A stretch of DNA of 64,000 nucleotides, taken from positions 1-64,000 of the forward strand of contig NZ_JAPEPJ010000003.1 of assembly GCF_026340255.1 (NCBI RefSeq), written 5' to 3'. The notes under the pieces are model-generated. The model had not been told where the DNA came from and searched no databases. It was given only the letters and a program-made list of their open reading frames with translations. This stretch comes from Streptomyces sp. NBC_01408. GTDB lineage: Bacteria; Actinomycetota; Actinomycetes; Streptomycetales; Streptomycetaceae. A program made the translations under genes and the position numbers. Positions 54,141-64,000 of the stretch are shown here, one piece after another. Numbering within the stretch: position 1 is the stretch's first letter; the number at the start of each line of letters is the position of its first letter.

Positions 54141-54785
54141 CTACCGCTCCTGGGCCCGCATCAGAAGATGACCGCGGCGGAACCGTTCCTCCGTGAGGGG
54201 CTCGCGCAGCATCCGGCCGACCTCGACGAACCCGGCCTCGCGGGCCAGCCCGGCGAGTTCGTCGATCGGCCACCGGTAGGCCGTGGTCACCTTGTGGTCG
54301 AAGGCCTCCACCGGACCGCCCTCGGCCTCGAAGAAGGCAACCAGGAGAGTGCCGCCCACGGCCAGTACGCGGCGGAACTCGGCGAGGTACGCGGGCAGTT
54401 CCCGCGGCGGGGCATGGATGACCGAGTACCAGGACACGATGCCGCCCAGCGTCCCGTCGGCCAGGTCCAGGGCGTCCATCGACCCGACTTCGAACCGCGC
54501 ATCGGCGTACGCCTCCCGGGCGATGCCGATCATCACCGGCGAGAGGTCGACACCGAAGGCGTCCAGCCCCAGATCTCGCAGGTGCGCCGTCAGATACCCC
54601 GGACCACACCCCAGCTCGGCGACGGGCCCGGCAACACCGGCTCGCGCCAGGTCGGCGAACGCGGCGAGGACCGAGCGGTCCAGCGGAAGACCGTCGAGGG
54701 AGTTGCGGACGAATTCCGCGTAGCGGACGGCGAAGGCGTCGTAGGCGTCTGATGTCGCACGGAGGTGCGAGGAGGATTCGGTCAC
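54141..54785 (-). CDS. class I SAM-dependent methyltransferase
   Basis: A 214-residue methyltransferase: AYDAFAVRYAEFV start, motif I VAELGCGPGYLTAHL, motif II FGVDLSPVMIGIAR, GIVSWYSVIH, and RRVLAVGGTLLVAFF. Substrate unknown. It is on the strand opposite to the NRPS genes, so it may be either a tailoring gene with its own promoter or a bystander. GTG 54785 is used because the alternative TTG two codons upstream is rarer; no good ribosome site is visible. Confidence 0.85.
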   Translation of the reverse strand: MTESSSHLRATSDAYDAFAVRYAEFVRNSLDGLPLDRSVLAAFADLARAGVAGPVAELGCGPGYLTAHLRDLGLDAFGVDLSPVMIGIAREAYADARFEVGSMDALDLADGTLGGIVSWYSVIHAPPRELPAYLAEFRRVLAVGGTLLVAFFEAEGGPVEAFDHKVTTAYRWPIDELAGLAREAGFVEVGRMLREPLTEERFRRGHLLMRAQER

Positions 54786-54912
54786 GGGCAACGACAGTAG
54801 GCCGACCCGATCCCGTGGGAACGGGTGGGCCGGGGCGATGGCGTCAGGTGGCCCAGGTGGCGGTGACGACGGCGGTGCGTGCGCCCGAGGCAGCGTGCTG
54901 GGCCTCTCCGTG

Positions 54913-55557
54913 TCATGGCCGATGCGAGGCCGGGGCGCCGCGCGGCGGGGTGTAGTCCCAGTGGAGCCTGTGCTCCTCGTCCACCGCGGGCGTGTAGCCG
55001 TCGAGGGGCCGGGTGGTTTCGAGGGACAGGGCGAGCGCGTCCAGGAGCACCGGCAGGGAAGTCCACATCGCGTGCGATCCGCGGACGACGCCTTCCACGG
55101 CCTCGGCTTCGTGGACGCGCCCCCGGTCGGTCTCGGGACGGTGGTCCAGCACGAGAAGGGCCCCGCGGACGTCCCGCGCGACGGGGATCAGCTGCGGATG
55201 TCCGTACAGAACCCTGCTGGCCCCGGTCCTCATGAACTCGAGGTCCGCCTCGCCCCCTTCCGCCTCCGTCGTGGGCGCGTCGTGGAAGCCGGTGAAGAGC
55301 TGCCACTCGGCCGCCGTCTCGCGTGCGCTCAACGGCCGGTAGAAGCCCGGCAGCAGCACCGACCGCCGGTCGAGGAGACCGTCGTGCCGCGACAACGACG
55401 CCACCAGGGGCTTCAGCAGCGGCCGGCCGATGACGCGTTCGGCCGCGGCGATGTCCGCCGGAGCCGCGGGCGGCGCCAGCGCGGCGCGGGTCGCCGGGGC
55501 GTGCTCGGCCAGCCAGTTCTCGATGCGCGTCCAGGACTCACTGATCGGTGCGGTCAT
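54913..55557 (-). CDS. SMI1/KNR4-family protein
   Basis: A 214-residue protein of the SMI1/KNR4 (SUKH) superfamily: TRIENWLAEHAPATRAALAP, AERVIGRPLLKPLVASLSRHDG, then GFYRPLSARETAAEWQLF, and VRGALLVLDHRPE towards the C-terminus. SUKH proteins are often immunity proteins of polymorphic toxins, or simple regulatory partners; no toxin gene is adjacent. The ATG at 55557 begins the family sequence, although the same frame stays open for 7 kb antisense to NRPS3. It lies upstream of and divergent from NRPS3, separated by 189 bases. Confidence 0.82.
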   Translation of the reverse strand: MTAPISESWTRIENWLAEHAPATRAALAPPAAPADIAAAERVIGRPLLKPLVASLSRHDGLLDRRSVLLPGFYRPLSARETAAEWQLFTGFHDAPTTEAEGGEADLEFMRTGASRVLYGHPQLIPVARDVRGALLVLDHRPETDRGRVHEAEAVEGVVRGSHAMWTSLPVLLDALALSLETTRPLDGYTPAVDEEHRLHWDYTPPRGAPASHRP

Positions 55558-55746
55558 GGCACGCCATCCTGCCACCACCGACTGCCGGCGGACGCCCCGG
55601 GCCGACGCTGGGGGAACGGCAGTTGGGGGCGGCAGGTCGGGGCCGGGAGCTGCCGCCGGGGACTGCCCGCCGGGGGCGCGGGGCGTACGTAGCGTGGGGC
55701 CACGGACCCGCTCCGCACCCCCGTCCCCTCGCCTGGAGGCCCCGCG

Positions 55747-58700
55747 ATGCCCTCGACCGCCCCCACCGCCGCCGCCGTCCTGGACGGCGGCCCGGCGATC
55801 AGCCCGGCGCCGCGCGTGCTCGACCGGTTCGACGCCCAGGTCGCCGCGGGCGCGGAGCGGATCGCGCTGGTGCACGGCGAGCAGCGGATGACGTACGGGC
55901 AGCTCGCCCTCGCGGTGGCCCTGCGCGCCGACGAACTGGCGGAGCGGGGGGCCGGGCCGGGGCGGCTCGTCGCCGTGAGCAGGCCGCGCGGGACCGATGC
56001 CGTCGTGGGGCTGCTCGCCGCCCTGCGGACCGGGGCCGCCTACCTGCCGCTGGACCCCGCGGCGCCGCCCGCCCGCAACGCCTCGATCCTCGCCGACTGC
56101 GCCGGGACGGCGGACGTCCCCGGCGAGGGGGAGTCCGTGCTCCCCGGCGGCGGGGTACCCGGGGACGCCGCCTACGTCATCTACACCTCCGGCTCCACCG
56201 GCACCCCGAACGGGGTGGTCGTCGGACACGGGGCCCTGGCCCACTTCGTCGCCGGTGCGGCCGAGAGGTACGGGATCAACGCCGAGGACCGGGTGCTCCA
56301 GTTCGCGCCGCTGCACTTCGACGCCAGCGTCGAGGAGATCTTCCTGGCCCTCGGCTCCGGCGCCCGGCTCGTGCTGCGCGACGAGGAGATGCTGGACGTA
56401 CCGGGGCTGCTGGCCGGGTGCGTGGAGCACGGCATCACCGTGCTGGACCTGCCCACCGCCTACTGGCACGAGCTGGCGCACGCCCTCGCCGCCGGGATCG
56501 CCACCCTGCCGCCCACGCTCCGTACGGTGGTCATCGGCGGGGAGGCCGCGTTGCCCGAGCGGGTGGCGCAGTGGTGCCGGGCCGTGGACGGCGAGCGGGT
56601 GCGCCTGCTCAACACGTACGGGCCGACGGAGGCGACCGTCGTGGCCACGGTGGCCGACCTCTCCCGGTACGGGGGCGGGCCGGTGCCCATCGGCGAGCCC
56701 CTGCCGGGCGTCCGGGCCGCGGTGGTGGACGGTGAACTGTGGCTGCTGGGCGGGGGGTTGGCGCAAGGCTATCTGGGCCGGCCCGAGCTGACCGGGCGCC
56801 GTTTCGCCTCTCTGGGCGGGGAGCGCGCGTACCGCACCGGCGACCTGGTGACCGTACGGCCGGACGGGCAGCTCGGCTTCCAGGGGCGGGCCGACGACGA
56901 GGTGAAGATCAACGGGCACCGGGTGGACCCCGCTTCGGTGGAGTCGGTGCTGACCTCGCACCCGGGGGTCCGCGAGGCGGCCGTCGTACCGCGGGAGAGC
57001 CCGGACGGCGGCAAGCGCCTGGTGGCCTTCGTGGTCGCCGAGGACGGGGTGTCCGCCGGGGAACTCTCCGCGCTGCTGCGGGCGGAGCTGCCCGCAGCGG
57101 CCGTTCCGGGCACGCTGACGCTGCTGGCGGGCCCGCTGCCCCGGACCTCCTCGGGGAAGATCGACCGGAAGTCCCTGCGGGCTGCGGACGGCGTGAGCGG
57201 CCGCGACGCCCACGCCGTCTTCGCCGGGCCGGTGCTGCCCGCCGAGGACCGGGTGCCGCTGTCCTTCGCGCAGCGGCGGCTGTGGTTCCTGGCCGGGCTG
57301 GAGGGGCCGTCGGCCACCTACAACCTGCCGGTGGTGGTGCGGCTGGACGAGGTCCCCGACACGGCGGCCCTGGAGGGCGCGCTCGCCGATCTCGTGGAGC
57401 GGCACGAGGTCCTGCGGACCGTGTACCCGGCCGTGGACTCCGAGCCGTACCAGCACGTCCTGGCGGCGCCGCCCGTTCCGCTGGCGGTCCGGGAGTGCGC
57501 GCCGCAGGAAGTGGCGGGGCTGGTGGCCGCCTTCACCGGAGCCGCCTTCGACCTTTCCACCCAACTGCCGGTCCGGGCAAGGCTGTTCCTGCCGGGAGAC
57601 GGCTCCGCCACCCTCGCCCTGCTGACCCACCACATCGCCACCGACGGCTGGTCCGTCACCCCTCTGCTGCGCGATCTCGGGGAGGCGTACGCGGCCCGGC
57701 TGGCGGGCGGTGCGCCCGGGTGGGAGCCGCTGCCGGTGCAGTACGCCGACTACACGCTGTGGCAACAGGAACTCCTCGCCGATCCGGCGGACCTGCTCGG
57801 CCACTGGCGGACCGCGCTCGACGGGATGCCGACCGTGCTCGACCTGCCGGCGGACCGGCCGCGGCCCGCGGAGCCGACCGGCGAGGGCGCGACCCTCGTA
57901 GCCCGGCTCGACGCGGACGCCCACCGCAGGCTCGGCGCCCTCGGCGCGGAGCGCGGTGCGAGCCTGCTGATGGTGCTCCAGCCTGCGCTGGCCCTGGCCC
58001 TGGCCGCCGTCGGCGCGGGCTCCGACGTGGCGATCGGCACCCCGGTCGCGGGGCGCGGGGACGAGGCCCTGGACGCCCTGGTCGGCTTCTTCGTCAACAC
58101 CCTGGTCCTGCGCACCGATGTCTCCGGTGACGTGCCCTACGCGGAGCTGGTGGACCGGGCCCGGGACGCGGACCTCGCCGCCTACGCCCATCAGGAATTC
58201 CCCTTCGACCTGCTGGTGGAGCACCTGGCGCCCGAACGCGCCCTCGCCGTCAACCCGTTCTTCCAGGTGATGCTGACCGCGCAGGAGCAGGGCGAGCCGT
58301 CGTTCTCGCTGGGCGGCGGCGCGCTGACCGGCCGGTTCACGGAACCCGGCCTGGAGGCAGCCAAGTTCGACCTGAGCGTCTCCTGCGTGGAGCTCCCCGG
58401 CGGTGGTCTGGAGGTGTGGTGGCAGTACGCGGTTGACCTGTTCGACGCGGACACCGCACGGCTGCTGCTGGACCTGTTCGTCCGGGCCCTGGAGCGCGCC
58501 GCGGCCGAGCCGTACGCGCCCCGTGGTGAACTGCCCCTGCTCACCGAGGAGGAGGGCCGCGAGGTGGCTCGGCTGCGGGCCGGGCTCGCGACGGCCCGGG
58601 CGGAGCAGCAGCAGGCCCGGCAGGCCGCGACCGCCGGGCACTCCCCCGCCCAGGAGGTGCTGGAGGCGCTGTGCCGGCTGTTCGCGGAGGTGATCGGGCT

Positions 58701-61700
58701 CGACCGGGTGGAGCCGCACGAGAACTTCTTCTCGGTCGGCGGGCACTCGATGACGGGGGTGCGGCTCGTCAACCGGATCCGGGCCGTGCTCGGCGTCGAG
58801 GCGCGGATCCGGGACCTGTTCCTGGCCCCGACCCCCGCCGAACTGGCGCTGCGGCTGGTCCGGGACAGCGCCGCGGCCGGGCGGCCCCCGCTGGTCCGCG
58901 TACCGCGGGAGGCGCGGCCGGAGCGGATCCCGCTGTCGTACGCGCAGCGCAGGCTGTGGTTCGTGGACCAGTTGGAGGGGCCGAGCCGCTCCTACACCAT
59001 CCCCTTCGCGCTGCGGCTGGAGCGGCCGTTGGACCCGGACGTGCTGGCCGAGGCCCTGGCGGACGTGGCCGGGCGGCACGAGGTGCTGCGGACGGTGTAC
59101 CCGGCGGTGGACGGCCAGCCGTACCAGCGGGTCGTGGAGGCGGCGCGGCCGGTGCTGGAGCGGGTCACCGCGGCCCCGGACGGGCTGGAGGCGGCGGTCG
59201 ACGCGGCCGCCGGGCACGTCTTCGACCTCGCGGGCGAACTGCCGCTGCGGGCCTCGCTGATCGACACCGCCGACGAGGGCGGCGGCCCGGTGCAGGTCCT
59301 GGTGCTGCTCGTGCACCACATCGCCGCCGACGGCTGGTCCACCGGACCGCTGATCCGCGATCTGGCGGCCGCCTACGAGGCCCGGCTGGCGGGATCGGCG
59401 CCCGGCCTGCAGCCGCTGCCGGTGCAGTACACCGACTACACCCTGTGGGAGCGCGAGGTCCTGGACGGGGAGGCGGTGGCCGCGCACATCGCCTACTGGA
59501 AGGACACCCTGGCGGACGCACCGCCCGCGCTGGAGCTGACCGGTGCCCGTACCCGGCCCGCCGAGGCCTCGCACCGCGGTGAGGCGACCCCGCTGGAACT
59601 GGACGCCGCCACGCACGCCCGTCTGGAGGCGCTGGCGCTGGAACACGGGGCCACCCTGTTCATGGTGGTCCAGGCCGCCTTCGCCGCCGCCCTCACCCGG
59701 CACGGCGCGGGCACCGACCTCCCGCTCGGCACGGTGGTCGCGGGCCGCGACGACGAGGCCCTCGACGACCTGGTCGGCTTCTTCGTCAACACCCTCGTGC
59801 TGCGCTGCGACACCTCCGGCGACCCGCTCTTCACCGAACTGCTCGGCCGGGTCCGGGACGCCGGCCTCGCCGCCTACGCCCACCAGGACCTGCCCTTCGA
59901 CCTGGTCGTCGAGCAGCTGAACCCGGTGCGCTCCACCGCCCACCACCCCCTGGTCCAGGCGGTCGTCCAGGTCGAACCGGCCGAGTCGCCGGTCCCGGCG
60001 GGCGGGGCCCTGGACGGGACCCCGCTCGGGTCGGCTTCCGGGTTCACCAAGTTCGACCTGACGGTGTCCCTGCGCGAGAGGCGCGGTGCGGACGGGACCC
60101 CGGGCGGGCTGGCCGGCGTACTCGAATACGCGACGGACCTGTACGACGGGGCGACGGCGGCGACGCTCGCCGGTCATCTGGCCCGCATCCTGCGGGCGGT
60201 GGCCGAGGACCCGCAGCAGCGGATCGGTGATCTGCCGCTGCTCTCGCCCGAGGAGGAGCACCGGCTGGTCACCCGGTACAACGACACGGCGGTGCCGCGG
60301 GCCGCCTGCGGACTGGTGCACGAGCGGTTCGCGGCGCAGGCCCGCCGCACACCGCACCGGACCGCGCTGTCCTACGGGGAGGAGAGCCTCTCCTACGCCG
60401 CGCTGGACGCCCGCGCCAACGCCCTGGCGCACCGGCTGATCGAGGCCGGGGTGGGCCGCGGCGGTGCGGTGGGGCTGCTGCTGGACCGCAGCCCGCACCT
60501 GGTGGTCGCCGCGCTGGCGGTGCTCAAGTGCGGGGCGGCGTACGTACCGCTGGACCCGCGGCTGCCGGACGCCCGGGTGGCCGTGGTCATGGAGGACGTC
60601 GGCGCCCGGGTCCTGCTCACGCAGGAGGCGCACGCCGGCTCGGCGCCCGTGCGCCGCCAGCTCGACGCGGGGGCCCGGGTGCTGTCCGTCGACACCCCGG
60701 TGGGGGGCCGTCCGGGTGGCGACCCCGGCGTGGCCGTCGGCGAGGACGACCTGATGTACGTCATGTTCACCTCCGGCTCGACCGGCCGCCCCAAGGGCGT
60801 CGGCGTCACCCACCGCAACGTGGTGGAGCTCGTCACCGACCGCTGCTGGGACCTGGCCAACCACCGCCGGATGCTGGTCCATTCGGCGATCGGCTTCGAT
60901 GCCTCCACGTACGAGCTGTGGGTGCCGCTGCTGAACGGCGGGCAGCTTGTCATCGCCCCCGGCGACGGCACGGACGTCGCCGAACTCGACCACACCATCC
61001 GCACCTACGACGTCACCGCCGCCTACTTCACCATGGGCCTGTTCCACATCATGGCGGACGAGGGCCTGGACACCCTCAAGCTCCTCGACGAGGTGTGGAC
61101 CGGCGGCGACGTGGCCTCGCCGAGCGCCCTCCAGCGGGTCCTGGACCACTGCCCCGACACGGTACTCGTGCACTCGTACGGGCCCACCGAGACCACCTTC
61201 GCCTCGCACCAGCAGCGCTTCCCGCTCGACCGGCGCGTCCTCCAGGGCGTCCACCTGGGCGCGGCCCTCGACAACACGCGCGTCCACGTCCTGGACGAGC
61301 GGCTGCGCCCGGTCCCCGTCGGGGTCGCCGGCGAGATGTACATCGCCGGTACGCAGGTGGCCCGCGGCTACATCAGCCGGCCCGGGCTGACGGCGGAGCG
61401 GTTCGTCGCCGACCCGTTCGGCGCGGACGGCGGCCGGATGTACCGGACCGGCGACCTGGTGCACTGGACCCCGGCGGGTGAACTGCGGTTCATCGGGCGG
61501 GCTGACGGGCAGATCAAGCTCCGCGGCTTCCGGATCGAGCCCGGTGAGATCGAGGAGACCCTGGCCCGCCACCCGGGCGTGGGCCAGGTCGCCGTGATGG
61601 TCTTCGAGGACGGCCCGGGCGGCAAGCGGCTCGTGGCGTATGCCGTCCCGCGCGCCGGCCACACCCTCGACGAGGCCGCGCTGCTGCGGTGGGCGGCGGA

Positions 61701-62838
61701 CGAACTCCCCGAGCACATGGTGCCCTCGGCCCTCGTCCTGCTCGACGGCATCCCGCTGACCGTCAACGGCAAGCCCGACCGGGCGGCGCTGCCCGCGCCC
61801 GCCCCGGCCGTACGGACCGCGGGGCGGCCGGCGCGCACGCCGCGCGAGGAGGTCCTGTGCGGCCTGTTCGCCGAGGTCCTGGGCGTGGAGGGGGTCGGCA
61901 TCGACGACAACTTCTTCGCGCTGGGCGGGCATTCGCTGCTCGGGGTGCGTCTGGTGAGCCGGATGCGGACCGTCCTGGGGCTGGACCGCGGCGTCCGGGA
62001 CCTGTTCCGCACCCCGACGGTGGCGGGGCTGCTGGGCGACGAGCCCAGCGGCTTCGACCCGATGGGGGTGGTGCTCCCCCTCAACACCCGGGGCGCGCGG
62101 CAGCCGTTGTTCTGCATCCACCCCGGCACCGGCGTGGGCTGGCCGTACGCCGGGCTCGCCCAGCACCTCGGGCCGGACCAGCCGCTGTACGCGATCCAGG
62201 CTCGGGCCCTGAGCGAGCTCGGCCACTCCCCGGAGACGGTCGAGGAGATGGTGGCGGACTACCTGCCGCTGATCCGCGAGGTCCAGCCGCACGGCCCGTA
62301 CCGCTTCCTCGGCTGGTCCTTCGGCGGCACGGTCGCGCACGCCCTGGCCGTCCGGCTGGCCGAACTCGGGGAACGCACCGACCTGCTGGCCATGATGGAC
62401 GTCCACCTGCTGCCGACGGAGCCGCAGCGGCGCCGGATGACCCCCGCGCAGAAGCGGGACATGCTGGTCGGGGACGCCTCCGAAGCGCCCGAGGACGCAC
62501 CCTTCGACGTGGACGCGCTCATCGGGCTGGTCCGGCTGAAGGACCCGGTCCTCGGGGCCTTCTCGGACGAGGAGATCCGGTCCGTCATCGGCGCCTCCAT
62601 CAACCACGCCGAAATCATGAACCTGTACGCCCCGCGCCCCGTCGCCACCGACCTGGTGTTCCTGGCGGCCATCGAGGACGGGGAGACGGAGAACACTCTC
62701 GCGCAGCACTGGATTCCGTATGTCGAGGGCCGCGTCGAGAACCATGTCATCGGGGTCCCGCACACCAGAATGGGCGAGCCGGAACCCCTCGCACTGATCG
62801 GCCGCATCCTTTCCGAGAAATTGAGGAGTCTGTCATGA
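55747..62838 (+). CDS. NRPS3: A-C-T-C-A-T-TE termination synthetase
   Basis: A 2363-residue synthetase. A1 (about 20-480; P-loop [14 protein letters not shown] near 143 with Asn for the usual Lys; A10 SGKIDRK at 469) is followed directly by C1 (HH628-629), with no carrier between. T1 is Ser1001, C2 HH1190-1191, A2 (about 1515-2015; [13 protein letters not shown] near 1672), T2 Ser2063, and TE nucleophile Ser2191 (FLGWSFGGT) with His in GVPHTRMGE. Manual pockets: A1 D-A-E-D-V-G-T-V-V-K, with acidic residues typical of basic substrates (Lys/Orn/beta-Lys type); A2 D-A-Y-Y-W-G-S-F-A-K, unassigned. GGAGG lies seven bases before the ATG. It overlaps mbtH by 4 bases. Confidence 0.95.
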   Translation: MPSTAPTAAAVLDGGPAISPAPRVLDRFDAQVAAGAERIALVHGEQRMTYGQLALAVALRADELAERGAGPGRLVAVSRPRGTDAVVGLLAALRTGAAYLPLDPAAPPARNASILADCAGTADVPGEGESVLPGGGVPGDAAYVIYTSGSTGTPNGVVVGHGALAHFVAGAAERYGINAEDRVLQFAPLHFDASVEEIFLALGSGARLVLRDEEMLDVPGLLAGCVEHGITVLDLPTAYWHELAHALAAGIATLPPTLRTVVIGGEAALPERVAQWCRAVDGERVRLLNTYGPTEATVVATVADLSRYGGGPVPIGEPLPGVRAAVVDGELWLLGGGLAQGYLGRPELTGRRFASLGGERAYRTGDLVTVRPDGQLGFQGRADDEVKINGHRVDPASVESVLTSHPGVREAAVVPRESPDGGKRLVAFVVAEDGVSAGELSALLRAELPAAAVPGTLTLLAGPLPRTSSGKIDRKSLRAADGVSGRDAHAVFAGPVLPAEDRVPLSFAQRRLWFLAGLEGPSATYNLPVVVRLDEVPDTAALEGALADLVERHEVLRTVYPAVDSEPYQHVLAAPPVPLAVRECAPQEVAGLVAAFTGAAFDLSTQLPVRARLFLPGDGSATLALLTHHIATDGWSVTPLLRDLGEAYAARLAGGAPGWEPLPVQYADYTLWQQELLADPADLLGHWRTALDGMPTVLDLPADRPRPAEPTGEGATLVARLDADAHRRLGALGAERGASLLMVLQPALALALAAVGAGSDVAIGTPVAGRGDEALDALVGFFVNTLVLRTDVSGDVPYAELVDRARDADLAAYAHQEFPFDLLVEHLAPERALAVNPFFQVMLTAQEQGEPSFSLGGGALTGRFTEPGLEAAKFDLSVSCVELPGGGLEVWWQYAVDLFDADTARLLLDLFVRALERAAAEPYAPRGELPLLTEEEGREVARLRAGLATARAEQQQARQAATAGHSPAQEVLEALCRLFAEVIGLDRVEPHENFFSVGGHSMTGVRLVNRIRAVLGVEARIRDLFLAPTPAELALRLVRDSAAAGRPPLVRVPREARPERIPLSYAQRRLWFVDQLEGPSRSYTIPFALRLERPLDPDVLAEALADVAGRHEVLRTVYPAVDGQPYQRVVEAARPVLERVTAAPDGLEAAVDAAAGHVFDLAGELPLRASLIDTADEGGGPVQVLVLLVHHIAADGWSTGPLIRDLAAAYEARLAGSAPGLQPLPVQYTDYTLWEREVLDGEAVAAHIAYWKDTLADAPPALELTGARTRPAEASHRGEATPLELDAATHARLEALALEHGATLFMVVQAAFAAALTRHGAGTDLPLGTVVAGRDDEALDDLVGFFVNTLVLRCDTSGDPLFTELLGRVRDAGLAAYAHQDLPFDLVVEQLNPVRSTAHHPLVQAVVQVEPAESPVPAGGALDGTPLGSASGFTKFDLTVSLRERRGADGTPGGLAGVLEYATDLYDGATAATLAGHLARILRAVAEDPQQRIGDLPLLSPEEEHRLVTRYNDTAVPRAACGLVHERFAAQARRTPHRTALSYGEESLSYAALDARANALAHRLIEAGVGRGGAVGLLLDRSPHLVVAALAVLKCGAAYVPLDPRLPDARVAVVMEDVGARVLLTQEAHAGSAPVRRQLDAGARVLSVDTPVGGRPGGDPGVAVGEDDLMYVMFTSGSTGRPKGVGVTHRNVVELVTDRCWDLANHRRMLVHSAIGFDASTYELWVPLLNGGQLVIAPGDGTDVAELDHTIRTYDVTAAYFTMGLFHIMADEGLDTLKLLDEVWTGGDVASPSALQRVLDHCPDTVLVHSYGPTETTFASHQQRFPLDRRVLQGVHLGAALDNTRVHVLDERLRPVPVGVAGEMYIAGTQVARGYISRPGLTAERFVADPFGADGGRMYRTGDLVHWTPAGELRFIGRADGQIKLRGFRIEPGEIEETLARHPGVGQVAVMVFEDGPGGKRLVAYAVPRAGHTLDEAALLRWAADELPEHMVPSALVLLDGIPLTVNGKPDRAALPAPAPAVRTAGRPARTPREEVLCGLFAEVLGVEGVGIDDNFFALGGHSLLGVRLVSRMRTVLGLDRGVRDLFRTPTVAGLLGDEPSGFDPMGVVLPLNTRGARQPLFCIHPGTGVGWPYAGLAQHLGPDQPLYAIQARALSELGHSPETVEEMVADYLPLIREVQPHGPYRFLGWSFGGTVAHALAVRLAELGERTDLLAMMDVHLLPTEPQRRRMTPAQKRDMLVGDASEAPEDAPFDVDALIGLVRLKDPVLGAFSDEEIRSVIGASINHAEIMNLYAPRPVATDLVFLAAIEDGETENTLAQHWIPYVEGRVENHVIGVPHTRMGEPEPLALIGRILSEKLRSLS

Positions 62839-63041
62839 CCAATCCTTTCGACGACACCGAGGGCACCTTCCACGTCGTGGTGAACGAGGAGGGACAGCAC
62901 GCCCTGTGGCCCGTGTTCGCCAATGTTCCCGCAGGCTGGGACGTGGTGTGGGGGGCCGGCAGCCGGGCGGACGCGCTGGCTTACGTGGAGCGGAACTGGA
63001 CGGACATCCGCCCCAAGAGCCTGGTCGCCCAGTACGCATGA
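62835..63041 (+). CDS. MbtH-like NRPS chaperone
   Basis: A 68-residue MbtH-family protein with the signature [22 protein letters not shown] and the C-terminal WTDIRPKSL. These proteins bind A domains and are required for solubility or activity of many. It overlaps the NRPS3 stop (ATGA), is the last gene before a terminator, and probably serves A domains of all three synthetases. Confidence 0.96.
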   Translation: MTNPFDDTEGTFHVVVNEEGQHALWPVFANVPAGWDVVWGAGSRADALAYVERNWTDIRPKSLVAQYA

Positions 63042-63061
63042 ATTCCCGTTGAACGACCCTG

Positions 63062-63101
63062 AAGCCGTGCCCCGCACCCGCGGGGTACGGCTTCCCCTTT
63101 T
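63062..63101 (+). terminator. rho-independent terminator after mbtH
   Basis: A 14-base stem (63062-63075 with 63080-63093, one G-U pair) with a 4-base loop is followed by CCCCTTTT. It begins 20 bases after the mbtH stop and separates the NRPS transcript from the mutase genes. Confidence 0.85.
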
Positions 63102-63170
63102 GTGGGTCCGGGCCTGCCGAATTCCTCCATACTGCCGCCGGAACTTCCCCTCGGCGGCTTCGGTGTTTTC

Positions 63171-63176
63171 TATATT
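63171..63176 (+). promoter_or_regulatory. candidate -10 box for the mutase genes (leaderless)
   Basis: TATATT, an unusual AT-rich hexamer here, lies six bases before the ATG at 63183, so transcription would begin at or near the start codon. There is no Shine-Dalgarno sequence before that ATG, which fits a leaderless message. No clear -35 is seen. Confidence 0.4.
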
Positions 63177-63182
63177 CGTCGT

Positions 63183-63677
63183 ATGCGACGACGGAATGTG
63201 AACATCCTGCTCACCGGCACGGAATCGGATTCCCACACCTGGAATCTCGTCTACCTGCAGCTGCTGCTGGAGGAGCTCGGGCACCGGGTCCACAACCTGG
63301 GCCCCTGTGTGACGGACGAGCTGCTGACCGCCGCCTGCGCGGCGGACGGGCCCGGTCTCGTGGTCATCAGCAGTGTCAACGGGCACGGCTACCGGGACGG
63401 ACTGAACGCGGTCCGCGCCCTGCGCCGGGAGGGCTTCACCGGTTCCGTCGTCATCGGCGGCAAGCTGGGCGTCGCGGGCGTGGCCGACCCGGGGCAGCGC
63501 GGCCGCCTCCTCGACGCCGGCTGCGACGCCGTCTTCGACGACGGCGACGTGAACGCCTTCAGGAACTACCTGAGTTCGCTCTCCGGCCACGGCCACGGCG
63601 TCGGCCCGTCTGCGGAGGCGCGTGGCGAGGCGCGGACCGGGGCGCGGACCGGGGCCGACGCGCAGGCCGTGGCATGA
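63183..63677 (+). CDS. glutamate mutase S-subunit-like cobalamin-binding protein
   Basis: A 164-residue protein; residues 1-130 are a B12-binding Rossmann-like fold: NVNILLTGTESDSHTWNLVYL, then LVVISSVNGHGYRDGLNAVRAL and VVIGGKLGV. The lower-ligand His18 is in D16-x-H18-x-x-N21, where the family has Gly at the last position, so the motif is slightly altered. Together with the E subunit it converts L-glutamate to (2S,3S)-3-methylaspartate, a nonproteinogenic unit of lipopeptides such as friulimicin. The last 30 residues are a low-complexity Ala/Gly/Arg tail. It overlaps the next gene by 4 bases. Confidence 0.88.
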   Translation: MRRRNVNILLTGTESDSHTWNLVYLQLLLEELGHRVHNLGPCVTDELLTAACAADGPGLVVISSVNGHGYRDGLNAVRALRREGFTGSVVIGGKLGVAGVADPGQRGRLLDAGCDAVFDDGDVNAFRNYLSSLSGHGHGVGPSAEARGEARTGARTGADAQAVA

Positions 63678-64000
63678 CCGCCACGACGCTCCGCGTCGCA
63701 CCGGCCGCCGCCGCGGCGCAGGAGGGGGCGGCCGCCCCCTCGTTCGGCGGTTTCGTCGCCCGTGCGGCGGCAGCCGGGCAGCTCGTCGTCCAGCCCCGCA
63801 TGGGCTTCAGCGACCCGCGCCGGATGCGGGAGGGGCTGGAGCGCACCAAGTCCGCCGTCGCCACCACCGTCGGCACCCTCACCATCGACAGCTACACACG
63901 GGTCGGCGCCCTCGGCGCCGCCCGAGACGCCCTCGACGAGGGCACCGCGCTCAACGGCTACCCGATCGCCACCCACCCCGCCGCCCGCACCCGGCGCCTG
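63674..64000 (+). CDS. glutamate mutase E subunit, 5' part only
   Basis: 109 codons before the window ends, no stop. LVVQPRMGFSDPRRMREGLE and VGTLTIDSYTRVG are the N-terminal hallmarks of the methylaspartate mutase epsilon chain, which binds glutamate and the adenosylcobalamin adenosyl group. The ATG at 63674 overlaps the S-subunit stop (ATGA). The presence of both subunits shows the pathway makes 3-methylaspartate and that the cluster extends past the window. Confidence 0.88.
   Translation, partial: MTATTLRVAPAAAAAQEGAAAPSFGGFVARAAAAGQLVVQPRMGFSDPRRMREGLERTKSAVATTVGTLTIDSYTRVGALGAARDALDEGTALNGYPIATHPAARTRRL

Noticed and set aside
54913..62763. A single minus-strand open frame of about 2,600 codons opposite NRPS3
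   Set aside because: Only its last 214 codons (SMI1/KNR4) resemble a protein. The remainder is an antisense shadow of the NRPS gene produced by GC-rich codon bias, with Arg/Pro/Gly-rich low-complexity translation.
1..64000. tRNA, rRNA or CRISPR loci
   Set aside because: I looked for cloverleaf-like and array-like patterns by eye and saw none; a tRNAscan or CRISPR finder run would be decisive.

Overview
The base composition (very GC-rich), GC-biased third codon positions, frequent GTG starts and gene families such as SAV_2336-type proteins, DUF6153/DUF305, SARP regulators and MbtH-coupled NRPSs all point to a Streptomyces or close relative. The window reads as accessory chromosome: a mobile insertion, a bacteriocin-export locus, a conflict-type operon, and the left part of a large nonribosomal peptide (NRPS) cluster that runs off the right edge.

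Layout. 0-3.2 kb: a HicB-like/DUF4097 operon (minus) and a GT-B glycosyltransferase (plus). 3.15-8.8 kb: a 5.6-kb block with perfect 22-bp outer inverted repeats and CTAG flanks. It holds a frameshifted IS5-type transposase, an MMPL transporter, a divergent NarL-type two-component pair and a 116-bp second IS end. 8.9-15.3 kb (minus): an NHLM-type bacteriocin exporter (HlyD-like, peptidase/ABC, ABC) downstream of a cysteine-free double-glycine precursor peptide, with a strong hairpin between precursor and exporter. 15.7-20.2 kb (minus): a molybdenum hydroxylase operon (FAD subunit, fused FeS/molybdopterin subunit, membrane-anchored double ABM protein). 20.4-23.5 kb: DUF6153, DUF305, a 165-bp MITE-like element, a nitrobindin-like protein and a voltage-gated-channel-like protein.

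23.5-32.0 kb (minus): four genes, two pairs of which overlap by 4 bp: alpha/beta hydrolase, caspase-VMAP, MoxR-type ATPase, and a 1251-residue multidomain protein (SAV_2336 N-terminus, vWA-like, pseudo-trypsin, pentapeptide repeats). This is the architecture of the vWA-MoxR-VMAP NTP-dependent conflict systems.

32.1-64 kb: an NTF2-like protein, a full-length AfsR-type SARP, a small exported protein and an HTH/NB-ARC regulator precede the NRPS genes. NRPS1 is C-A-T-C-A-T with two nearly identical A-T halves. Then come a type II thioesterase, a TauD-type hydroxylase, a stand-alone A-T read as Gln-specific, and NRPS2 (C-T-C-T-C-[A remnant]-T, with no complete A domain). Two unrelated minus-strand genes (methyltransferase, SMI1/KNR4) are followed by NRPS3 (A-C-T-C-A-T-TE, whose first A domain has no T domain of its own), MbtH, and both subunits of a glutamate mutase (the second truncated by the window end). 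My reading is that the orphan A domain of NRPS3 charges several A-less C-T modules in trans with a basic amino acid, while the hydroxylase and mutase supply beta-hydroxy-Gln and 3-methylaspartate. Substrate assignments are manual pocket-residue readings and need a proper alignment.
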